DNA of 14,001 bases from Sphingobium sp. (GTDB lineage Bacteria; Pseudomonadota; Alphaproteobacteria; Sphingomonadales; Sphingomonadaceae): contig JAGVJS010000191.1 of the NCBI GenBank assembly GCA_020051025.1, positions 1 through 14,001 on the forward strand. Reading direction: 5' to 3'. The notes under the pieces were generated by a model. That model did not search any database and had not been told where the DNA came from. It saw only the letters and a list, made by a program, of their open reading frames with translations. The position numbers and the translations under genes were made by a program. Shown here piece by piece: positions 1 to 7,183 of this stretch. Position 1 is the first letter of the stretch. Each line of letters opens with the position of its first letter.

Positions 1-109
1 CAGCTATATGCCAGCCTTCATCGGCGCGGGCATTCTCTGCCTGATGGGCGCTGGGCTGGTGCTGCTGATCAATCGCGATCAGCGGCGCGGGACGCTCGCG
101 ACCGCTTGA
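1..109 (+). CDS. C-terminal end of a membrane transporter (partial, probably MFS)
   Basis: Only the last 35 codons are inside the window; the reading frame starts at base 2 and stops with TGA at 107-109. The peptide is one hydrophobic helix (roughly FIGAGILCLMGAGLVLLI) followed by a short basic tail (NRDQRRG). This is how the twelfth transmembrane segment and cytoplasmic tail of a major facilitator superfamily transporter usually look. The stop lies 33 nt before mtgA on the same strand, so the two may share a transcript. Other polytopic membrane proteins end the same way, so the family is an inference and the substrate cannot be judged. Confidence 0.55.
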   Translation, partial: SYMPAFIGAGILCLMGAGLVLLINRDQRRGTLATA

Positions 110-142
110 TACGGGCAAGGCGGGCGCGCTACCAACGGTGGC

Positions 143-877
143 ATGAAAGCACCCTCCACATCGCCCCGCCGCCGCACCCGCTGGATCATGATCCCGGTCA
201 AGATCCTGCTCGCTTTTGTCGCCCTGTCGCTGCTGATGGTGGTGATCTATCGCTTTGTGCCGCCGCCGGTGACGCTGACGATGCTGTTCGATCCCAATGG
301 CATCACCAAGGACTGGACCAGCCTGGATGAGATCGACCCGGACATGGCGCGGGCGGCGATCGCCGGGGAGGATGGCAAATTTTGCAGCCATCATGGCTTC
401 GATGTGGATGCCATCACCAAGGCGGCGCTGCATAATGCCAGCGGCGGGCGCATAAGAGGCGGATCGACCATCAGCCAGCAGACGGCGAAAAATGTCTTCC
501 TCTGGCAGGGCGGCGGGCTCGTCCGCAAGGGGCTGGAAGCCTGGTTCACCGTGCTGATCGAGGCGATCTGGGGCAAGAAGCGGATCATGGAAGTCTATCT
601 GAACGTCGCGGAGACGGGGATTGGCACCTATGGCGTGGAGGCCGGATCGATGCGGTATTTCCGTCATAGCGCAGGCAAGCTGAGCCGGGCCGAGGCGGGC
701 CGGATTGCAGCGGTGCTGCCGCTGCCCAAGAAGCGGGCGGCGGTGGCGCCGAGCGGCTTTACCCGTCGCTATGGCAATACGATCGCGGCGCGGATCGGGG
801 TGGTGCAGCGGGATGGGCTGGATAGCTGCCTGCGGTGGGGCATCCCCTTAACTTCGCACATTTCCCGCAGATTTTGA
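143..877 (+). CDS. mtgA: Monofunctional biosynthetic peptidoglycan transglycosylase (GT51)
   Basis: This enzyme polymerises lipid II into glycan strands at the periplasmic face of the inner membrane. The 244-residue length is normal for MtgA. After a basic N-terminus (RRRTR, 9-13) there is one membrane anchor at about residues 16-36. The GT51 motifs follow in order: AIAGEDGKFCSHHGFD with the likely catalytic Glu76, RGGSTISQQTAKN at 105-117, GKKRIMEVYLN ending near 154, and the AAVLPLPKK region near 189-197. No transpeptidase domain follows, which separates it from class A penicillin-binding proteins. The ATG start has only a weak ribosome site (acggtggc). ATG at codon 16 would start inside the anchor, so 143 is preferred. 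It follows the transporter fragment closely. Its 3' end faces the TonB receptor gene convergently. Confidence 0.93.
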   Translation: MKAPSTSPRRRTRWIMIPVKILLAFVALSLLMVVIYRFVPPPVTLTMLFDPNGITKDWTSLDEIDPDMARAAIAGEDGKFCSHHGFDVDAITKAALHNASGGRIRGGSTISQQTAKNVFLWQGGGLVRKGLEAWFTVLIEAIWGKKRIMEVYLNVAETGIGTYGVEAGSMRYFRHSAGKLSRAEAGRIAAVLPLPKKRAAVAPSGFTRRYGNTIAARIGVVQRDGLDSCLRWGIPLTSHISRRF

Positions 878-961
878 CATGAAGTTGCGCCGGCCTGATC
901 CTATCGGAAAGTGGCGTCCGTCAAGATAGCCGGCATCGCGCCAATAGGACAGGATGTTAGC

Positions 962-999
962 GGGCATAGAAAAAGGGCGGGGATTGCTCCCCGCCCTTT
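962..999 (-). terminator. Rho-independent terminator of the TonB-dependent receptor gene
   Basis: A perfect 12-bp inverted repeat (972-983 with 988-999, arm AAAGGGCGGGGA on the plus strand) encloses a 4-nt loop. Read on the minus strand, the hairpin starts about 22 nt after the receptor stop codon and ends in TTTTTCTAT. The T-run is much better on the minus strand than on the plus strand, so it is assigned to the receptor. It may also stop plus-strand readthrough from mtgA. Confidence 0.9.
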
Positions 1000-1021
1000 C
1001 CTGTTTGTGGTTCCGCCTGAA

Positions 1022-3547
1022 TTAGAAGGCGACGACCAACGAGCCGCTGATGGCGCGCGGGGCGCCGTAGTTCACGAAGGTGCTGGCTGCGGTGGTCAGG
1101 CCGCCGCTGAACGAACCGATGTAGAACTTGTCGAACAGGTTCGACACGTTCAGCTGGAAGAAGGACTTTTCCAGGCCAAGGTTCGCCAGATTGTAGCGCA
1201 GGTCGAGATCGACAACGGTGTAACCCGCCACCTTGAAGGTGTTGATGTCGTTCAGATAACGCGAACCCGTGCGCTTGATCTGGGCACCCAGGTCGACCGG
1301 ACCGAGCGAACCCTGAACGCGACCACCCCACAGATAGGCCGGAGCGCCACGCTCACGATTGCCCTTCGTCGCGGCAAAGGTGGTTGCGCCCGTCTGAACG
1401 TCAGCACCGATTTCCGAGTTGATGTAGGAACCGAAGGCGTAAACCAGCAGACCTTCCATCGGGCGAACCGAAACGTTGGCGTCGACGCCATATTTCTTCA
1501 CGCCACCCAGGTTGGTGTCGATGGAGCAATCGCATTCGAAGCTGTAAGCCGAAGCAATACGGTTCTTATACTTGGCGTACCAGCCGGTGACAGCCGCCTG
1601 CACCAGATTGTTCTGGTAGCGCAGGGCGAGGTCGAAGCTGTCCGACGTTTCTGCAACCGGCTTCGAAGCGGCATTGTTGGCCGGCAGGAAGATCGAGTTG
1701 TAGAGCGTGTCGGTGCCGGGAACCGAGATGTTCGCGGCATAGCTGCCGGCAACGCTCAGTTCCGGCGTGATCTTGAAGATCGCACCGACGTTCGGCAGCA
1801 GCTTGTCATACTTGTAGTTGCGCGACTGCGGCGCCGCGAAGGTCGGGTTGGCAGCGGCATAGGCAGCCACGTCACCGCTGGCGACGCAGTTTACGTTGCC
1901 GTTGGCAGCCGTGGTGAAGCAGTTCTGGTTCAGCTCGCGCTTGAAGAACGGCGCACGGACACCCAGGTTCACGATGATGCGGTCATCGAAGAACTGGCCG
2001 CGATATTCACCGGCAACCTGGTTCAGCGTGGCGTAGGATTTACGGTCGCGCTTTTGCAGGATGTTGCCAGCCGTATCGGTCAGACCGTCATTGACGGGGA
2101 AGACGTCGTCCGGTTCGCCGTTCGACAGCAGCAGACCACCTTCGCCGGTCTGGCGATGCCGGGCGCGGTCGAAGCTGTACGACAAACGCAGGCGATTGCT
2201 CGAGTCGAACTCGTAGGACAGGTTGGCGATCGCCACCCAACGCTTCGTGTTCGTCTGGCTGGGGTTCAGAATCGCGGTACGATCCGACTCGTTGATCGTG
2301 CGGGTCGTCCTGGTGCCATCGGGGTTGGTGACGGTTTCGGTATAGTCGCGAATGACGCCGTCGCCATTCTTGTCCACGCCGAGCGTGCCGTCGCCGTTAA
2401 AGTCACGACCAAAATAGGCGCTACCGCCGAAGTAGCCAGTATAGGCCTGGCCATTCTGGTAATAGAAACCTTCATAGGCCGACGTACCGCCGCCGCCATT
2501 GGCCTTGGTCGTGCTGTAGGCCGCGTCGGCCGAAAAGATCAGCTTGTCGGTCAGCGTCAGGCGCGTGCTCAAGCGCTGCATGCCCGTGTTCGACGGGTTG
2601 TAGCGACGTTCGAACTGCGTGCCGCAGTTGTTGGTCTGATCTGCAACATCGACGCCGGCCGAAGTGTTGATCGAGCAAGGGACGCCCAGACCGCCGACTT
2701 TATAGAAGCGGGCGCTCTTGTCACCAGCAAAGGCAGAAGCAGAAGCCGGCGAACCGCCGAAGTTGTTGCGGTTGACGTTGTAGTGGCCAGCCAGCGAGAT
2801 GAAATCGCCGTTGGTGCCGATATCCTGCCAGATCTTACCGTTATACTGCGCCTTTTCGATCTTGCCGTAGTTGGCAAAAGCGGCTTCGTTATAAGCGCGC
2901 GAGGCCGAAATCCATGCCTTGGTGCCATGGCCGGTAAGGTCGCCGGTGTTGATCATGCCGAACACGCGATGCATCGGACGGTCGCCCGCACCCTTGGCAG
3001 CGATGTTACCGTAGCTGACGCTGGCCATCGCGCCGAATTCATCCTTCGGCTTCATCGAGTTGATGTTGACGGTGCCGCCAACCGCCGCAGCGGTCGGGCT
3101 GTCGACGTCGGTCGCGCCCAGATTGACGTTGATGCTTTCAACCAGTTCGGGGTCGATCTGCTGGTTGGTGTAGACGGCGTAGTTGCCCGAGTCGTTCAGC
3201 GGGATACCGTCCAGGATCTGGGCGATACGATCCGAGCTGAAACCGCGGATGGTGAAGCTGCCGCCCGACGAACCCCAAGGATCGTTGTTGGTGAAGCTGA
3301 CGCCCGGCACCAGGTTGATGATTTCGTTAACGGTCTGGCCGGGGCGCTGACGTTCGATGATTTCCTGGGTCAGGACGACCTTTGCCTTGGGCGATTCAGG
3401 AATGCGAACGCCGCCGACGGCTGCATCTTCCTTGGCGCCGGTGACGACGATTTCGTCAAAGTCCTGCGAACCGGTCGACTGTGCGAATGCGATGGCGGGG
3501 CTGGCGACGGCGATGATCGCGGCGCTGCCCATCAGAAATTTCTTCAT
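1022..3547 (-). CDS. TonB-dependent outer-membrane receptor
   Basis: This is a 22-strand barrel receptor that imports a scarce ligand (siderophore, cobalamin, glycan or similar) using TonB energy; the substrate cannot be read from the sequence. The chosen ATG at 3547 gives 841 residues that begin with a clear signal peptide (MKKFLMGSAAIIAVASPAIAFA, cleavage before QS) and has AAGGG just upstream. A longer frame from TTG at 3610 would bury the signal peptide. A TonB box DEIVVTG lies at 31-37 directly after the leader, so there is no N-terminal STN signalling domain. The plug spans about 50-165 and includes SFTIRGFSSDRIAQILDGIPL. The barrel ends in Phe (VVAF), the usual outer-membrane insertion signal. 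Odd features are a calcium-loop-like motif at residues 382-401 and six cysteines in close pairs (291/308, 543/554, 672/674), probably loop disulfides. Confidence 0.95.
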   Translation of the reverse strand: MKKFLMGSAAIIAVASPAIAFAQSTGSQDFDEIVVTGAKEDAAVGGVRIPESPKAKVVLTQEIIERQRPGQTVNEIINLVPGVSFTNNDPWGSSGGSFTIRGFSSDRIAQILDGIPLNDSGNYAVYTNQQIDPELVESINVNLGATDVDSPTAAAVGGTVNINSMKPKDEFGAMASVSYGNIAAKGAGDRPMHRVFGMINTGDLTGHGTKAWISASRAYNEAAFANYGKIEKAQYNGKIWQDIGTNGDFISLAGHYNVNRNNFGGSPASASAFAGDKSARFYKVGGLGVPCSINTSAGVDVADQTNNCGTQFERRYNPSNTGMQRLSTRLTLTDKLIFSADAAYSTTKANGGGGTSAYEGFYYQNGQAYTGYFGGSAYFGRDFNGDGTLGVDKNGDGVIRDYTETVTNPDGTRTTRTINESDRTAILNPSQTNTKRWVAIANLSYEFDSSNRLRLSYSFDRARHRQTGEGGLLLSNGEPDDVFPVNDGLTDTAGNILQKRDRKSYATLNQVAGEYRGQFFDDRIIVNLGVRAPFFKRELNQNCFTTAANGNVNCVASGDVAAYAAANPTFAAPQSRNYKYDKLLPNVGAIFKITPELSVAGSYAANISVPGTDTLYNSIFLPANNAASKPVAETSDSFDLALRYQNNLVQAAVTGWYAKYKNRIASAYSFECDCSIDTNLGGVKKYGVDANVSVRPMEGLLVYAFGSYINSEIGADVQTGATTFAATKGNRERGAPAYLWGGRVQGSLGPVDLGAQIKRTGSRYLNDINTFKVAGYTVVDLDLRYNLANLGLEKSFFQLNVSNLFDKFYIGSFSGGLTTAASTFVNYGAPRAISGSLVVAF

Positions 3548-3660
3548 TAGACCCTTGTCCCTTTTCAAGAGTGGCGCGAGCCACGCCTTAAACTGTCTTT
3601 GCTCTTTCAAGCCGGCGCCGCTCTTGGCGGCCTCTGGCGACGGCCCTGTGATGCGTCGAT

Positions 3661-3814
3661 TGCAATTTTGTTACAATGCGCGCGCAGGACTGTCACATTC
3701 CTCTTCCGTCCCCCCCGTTGAAACTGTGGGACGGCCCGGCTTTGATGGTAATTTATTGAAGTTTCATGACATTTTGTCATTCACGCAGACTAGTTTGACA
3801 CTGGTGCAATTTTG
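3661..3814. repeat. Direct repeat of TGCAATTTTG (two copies)
   Basis: The identical 10-mer occurs at 3661-3670 and 3805-3814, both upstream of the TonB receptor. The second copy overlaps the palindrome TGCAA-N2-TTGCA. The sequences beyond each copy also share an A/C-rich character but do not align well. Two exact 10-mers in about 150 bp suggest paired binding sites for a regulator, but chance in AT-rich DNA is possible. Confidence 0.4.
3766..3780. promoter_or_regulatory. Perfect inverted repeat ATGACA-N3-TGTCAT, candidate operator
   Basis: Perfect 6-bp arms are separated by three bases, located about 220 bp upstream of the receptor ATG. The size and symmetry suit a dimeric DNA-binding regulator. 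No family is assigned, because the half-sites do not match a motif I can name with confidence. Confidence 0.35.
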
Positions 3815-3856
3815 CAACGCAACAGAAATTTTGTGCATCGCACACAAGCGCCATGC

Positions 3857-3888
3857 AAAAGGGCCGGCGATCACTCGCCAGCCCTTTT
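3857..3888 (-). terminator. Rho-independent terminator of clpX
   Basis: Arms aaaagggccggcga and tcgccagccctttt enclose a 4-nt loop. The single non-Watson-Crick position becomes a G-U pair in the minus-strand RNA, and the 3' arm ends in TTTT on that strand. It begins 27 nt after the clpX stop codon, so it is assigned to clpX. The alternating A/T ends would allow partial function on the plus strand too. Confidence 0.85.
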
Positions 3889-3914
3889 ATTTCATACGGG
3901 TAGAAAGGGTCAGA

Positions 3915-5183
<1,269 letters not shown>

Positions 5184-5258
5184 TCGCCATTCTCTCTTCC
5201 CCCCCGCTTTACAGTCACCAGAACCGCGTTCGGTAAGGGATTTTCTGGACCAAAGGTC

Positions 5259-5288
5259 ATTCTAGACCGCGGCGCGCCCGTTTCACAA
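5259..5288 (-). promoter_or_regulatory. Candidate sigma70-like promoter of clpX
   Basis: On the minus strand, TTGTGA (5283-5288) and TAGAAT (5259-5264) are separated by 18 bp. The -10 element matches TATAAT at five of six positions; the -35 matches TTGACA at four. It would place the transcript start about 70 nt before the clpX ATG. The spacer contains one arm of the 13-bp inverted repeat (5266-5278), so a bound protein or a hairpin from clpP readthrough could affect it. This is a motif match only. Confidence 0.4.
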
Positions 5289-5312
5289 GGGGAGAAAATG
5301 GCGCGCCGCGGT
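5266..5312. repeat. Perfect 13-bp inverted repeat between clpP and clpX
   Basis: The arm ACCGCGGCGCGCC (5266-5278) and its exact reverse complement (5300-5312) are separated by 21 bp. Every pair is Watson-Crick and nearly all are G-C, so transcript from clpP would fold into a very stable stem about 10 nt after the clpP stop. No T-run follows on the minus strand, so it is not a standard terminator. It could serve as an RNA-stabilising 3' end, an attenuator between the two genes, or a protein-binding palindrome around the clpX promoter. Confidence 0.75.
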
Positions 5313-5323
5313 AAAGATAGTCT

Positions 5324-5959
5324 TTAAGCGTCGGTCGAGTCTGCGACCTGCGGACGACGATCGAACACTTCGTCGACCAGACCGAACGCCTTGGCTTCGT
5401 CCGCTTCGAGGAAGGTGTCGCGGTCCATCGCCTTTTCGACCGCCTCCAGCGTCTGGCCGGTGTACTTGACGTACAGGTCGTTAAGCCGACGGCGGATGCG
5501 AAGGATTTCCTTGGCCTGGATCTCAATATCCGACGCCATGCCCTGCGCGCCGCCCGACGGCTGGTGGACCATGATGCGGGCATTGCTGAGCGCAATGCGC
5601 TTGCCCGGTTCGCCCGCGGCCAGCAGGAAGCTGCCCATCGACGCGGCCTGACCGATGCAGACGGTGCCGACCTGAGGCCGGATATATTTCATCGTGTCAT
5701 GGATCGCCATGCCAGCCGTCACCACGCCGCCGGGCGAGTTGATGTACATCCAGATGTCCTTCTTCGGGTTTTCCGATTCGAGGAACAGGAGCTGGGCGAC
5801 GATCAGCGAGGCCATATGATCTTCGACCTGGCCGGTGACGAAGATGATCCGTTCCCGCAGCAGGCGCGAATAGATGTCGAAGCTGCGCTCGCCACGGTTC
5901 GACTGCTCGATGACGATAGGAACCAGCGCGGCCATGGGATCGGACATGATATCGGTCAT
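5324..5959 (-). CDS. clpP: ATP-dependent Clp protease proteolytic subunit ClpP
   Basis: ClpP forms the tetradecameric serine-protease chamber fed by ClpX (and ClpA where present). The 211-residue length is standard. The catalytic triad is visible: Ser107 in GQAASMGS, His132 in MVHQP and Asp181 in MDRDTF. The oligomer and substrate-groove segment INSPGG (73-78) is intact. The ATG at 5959 has AAAGAG five bases upstream; in-frame Met5 and Met9 are alternatives that would only shorten the N-terminus, which may be trimmed on maturation. A candidate heat-shock promoter lies immediately upstream, and clpX follows after 140 nt. The gene upstream on the same strand is a glycosyltransferase rather than tig, which is the neighbour of clpP in many bacteria. 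Confidence 0.98.
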   Translation of the reverse strand: MTDIMSDPMAALVPIVIEQSNRGERSFDIYSRLLRERIIFVTGQVEDHMASLIVAQLLFLESENPKKDIWMYINSPGGVVTAGMAIHDTMKYIRPQVGTVCIGQAASMGSFLLAAGEPGKRIALSNARIMVHQPSGGAQGMASDIEIQAKEILRIRRRLNDLYVKYTGQTLEAVEKAMDRDTFLEADEAKAFGLVDEVFDRRPQVADSTDA

Positions 5960-5993
5960 TTTGCTCTTTCAGGATGGTTGCTTTTGCCCAGTC

Positions 5994-6025
5994 CCTACAT
6001 CGGGACAAAAGGCGAATGGTTCAAG
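5994..6025 (-). promoter_or_regulatory. Candidate RpoH (sigma32) heat-shock promoter of clpP
   Basis: On the minus strand CTTG (6022-6025, extended CTTGAA) is followed by 18 bp and then CCGATGTAGG (5994-6003). The published alphaproteobacterial heat-shock consensus, as I recall it, is CTTG-N17/18-CYTATNTNNG. This site differs at only one specified position (G for the first T of the -10 element). The predicted start is near 5987, giving a leader of about 28 nt to the clpP ATG. Both position and gene function fit heat-shock control. Confidence 0.5.
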
Positions 6026-6044
6026 GGGGAACGGCGCTCCCCCT
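6023..6044 (-). terminator. Weak hairpin after the glycosyltransferase gene
   Basis: A 7-bp perfect repeat (AGGGGGA at 6024-6030 with TCCCCCT at 6038-6044) has a 7-nt loop and begins a few bases after the glycosyltransferase stop. On the minus strand it is followed by TTGAACC, not by a T-run, so termination would be inefficient. It overlaps the -35 element of the candidate clpP promoter. Confidence 0.3.
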
Positions 6045-6048
6045 CCTT

Positions 6049-7062
6049 TCAGTCGCGGCGGCCGTAGTCGGATGGCGCACGGAAGGCGAGATAGGCGAGG
6101 CGGCGCACTTCGCGGCGGCCGCGTACCACCGTGTCGAGAATGAGGCCGCACATGGCGGACAGGGTCGCCAGGATCATCACGCCGGTGACCAGGATCGCGG
6201 TGGGAAAGCGCGGGACCAGGCCGGTGTGGAGATAGGTGACGATCAGCGGGGCGGCGAGGCCCAGGGCCAGCGCAGCAAGGAAGGCCGCGATGATGCCGAA
6301 GAACAGGATCGGCCGCTCGATACGATAGAGGGTGATGATCGTGCGCAGGATACGGAAACCGTCGCGATAGGTGCTGAGTTTGCTGACGGAGCCTTCCGGG
6401 CGGGCGCCATAGGCGGTCATGACTTCGGATACCGGCATGGACAGTTCGAGCGCGTGGACGCTGATTTCCGTCTCGATCTCAAAGCCGGCCGACAGGACCG
6501 GGAAGCTCTTGACGAAGCGGCGCGAAAAGACGCGGTAGCCCGACAGGATGTCGGTGAAGCTGCGGCCGAACAACTGCTTGAGCAGGCTGGTCAGCGCCCA
6601 GTTGCCGAAGCGGTGGCCGCGGCGATAGGCGTCCTCCACCTCCGACTTGCGGGCACCGACAACCATGTCCAGATTATCCTCCAGCATGGCGGCGATCATC
6701 TGCGGCGCAGCAGCGGCCTCATAGGTCGCGTCGCCATCGGCCATGATGTAGACGTCGGCGTCGACGTCGGCGAACATGCGGCGCACGACATGGCCCTTGC
6801 CCTGTTGCGTCACGCGGCGGACGATCGCCCCAGCCCCGGCGGCCAGTTCGCGGCTGCCGTCGCTGCTGTTATTGTCGAAGACGTAGATATCAGCGGCAGG
6901 GAGTGCGCGACGAAAATCCTCCACCGTCTGCACGATCGCACCGGCCTCATTATAGCAAGGCAGGATGACCGCGACGCGCGGGGCCGCAATGGCCGTTTCG
7001 CTATTCACTGCGGGATATTCCTTCATCGCCTCTCGCGCCCTGCCTGATCGTCCGGACGGCAT
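6049..7062 (-). CDS. Family 2 glycosyltransferase with C-terminal membrane anchor (DPM1/GtrB-like)
   Basis: This family transfers a sugar from a nucleotide donor, commonly onto polyprenyl phosphate at the inner leaflet of the inner membrane, for later use in glycan or glycolipid synthesis. The 337 residues contain a GT-A domain with VAVILPCYNEAG (30-41), DNNSSDGS (63-70) and the metal-binding DxD at Asp109-Asp111 (ADGDATYE). ILSGYRVFSRRFVKSFP near 172-188 is a recurrent segment in this family. Two C-terminal transmembrane segments (about 251-278 and 288-312) resemble those of GtrB-type enzymes. The start at 7062 has AAGGA nine bases upstream; ATG at 7026 with GAGAGG is an alternative. The acceptor and sugar are unknown. 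It lies between tig and clpP with a tig terminator on one side and a probable clpP promoter on the other, so it is probably its own transcription unit. Confidence 0.88.
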   Translation of the reverse strand: MPSGRSGRAREAMKEYPAVNSETAIAAPRVAVILPCYNEAGAIVQTVEDFRRALPAADIYVFDNNSSDGSRELAAGAGAIVRRVTQQGKGHVVRRMFADVDADVYIMADGDATYEAAAAPQMIAAMLEDNLDMVVGARKSEVEDAYRRGHRFGNWALTSLLKQLFGRSFTDILSGYRVFSRRFVKSFPVLSAGFEIETEISVHALELSMPVSEVMTAYGARPEGSVSKLSTYRDGFRILRTIITLYRIERPILFFGIIAAFLAALALGLAAPLIVTYLHTGLVPRFPTAILVTGVMILATLSAMCGLILDTVVRGRREVRRLAYLAFRAPSDYGRRD

Positions 7063-7125
7063 GGCGCATCATCCTTAATATTTCATCTGCCATGGCCCCT
7101 CCGTAAAGAAAAGGCCGCCATAAAT

Positions 7126-7161
7126 GAAAAGCGCCCGGGCTTCGCGGGGAAGCCGGGCGCT
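7126..7161 (-). terminator. Rho-independent terminator of tig
   Basis: Arms agcgcccgggcttc (7130-7143) and gaagccgggcgct (7149-7161) pair over 13 bp with one bulged base around a short loop. On the minus strand the stem is followed by TTTTCATTTAT. It begins 22 nt after the tig stop codon and should separate tig from the downstream glycosyltransferase gene. Confidence 0.85.
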
Positions 7162-7183
7162 CATCATGTCGGCAAGGACGGGC

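Larger units (their letters stand above)
3548..3856 (-). promoter_or_regulatory. Upstream regulatory region of the TonB receptor gene
   Basis: No gene lies between the receptor start and the clpX terminator (about 310 bp). The stretch is clearly more AT-rich than its neighbours, as expected for a control region. It contains a perfect inverted repeat ATGACA-N3-TGTCAT (3766-3780), a perfect TGCAA-N2-TTGCA (3805-3816), and the 10-mer TGCAATTTTG twice in direct orientation (3661-3670 and 3805-3814). A small hairpin with GTGGC/GCCAC arms (3571-3584) sits in the leader about 24 nt before the ATG. Two weak promoter possibilities on the minus strand are GTGACA-N17-TAACAA and ATGACA-N19-TAAATT. Neither is convincing and the transcription start is unknown. 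Confidence 0.45.

Noticed and set aside
911..3550. A very long plus-strand open frame opposite the TonB receptor (about 880 codons).
   Set aside because: It is the antisense shadow of a clear receptor gene in high-GC DNA, where antisense stops are rare. The product has no domain, signal peptide or ribosome site.
3548..3610. Longer receptor start at TTG 3610.
   Set aside because: It would add 21 charged residues before a perfect signal peptide; ATG at 3547 has a good ribosome site and begins exactly at the leader.
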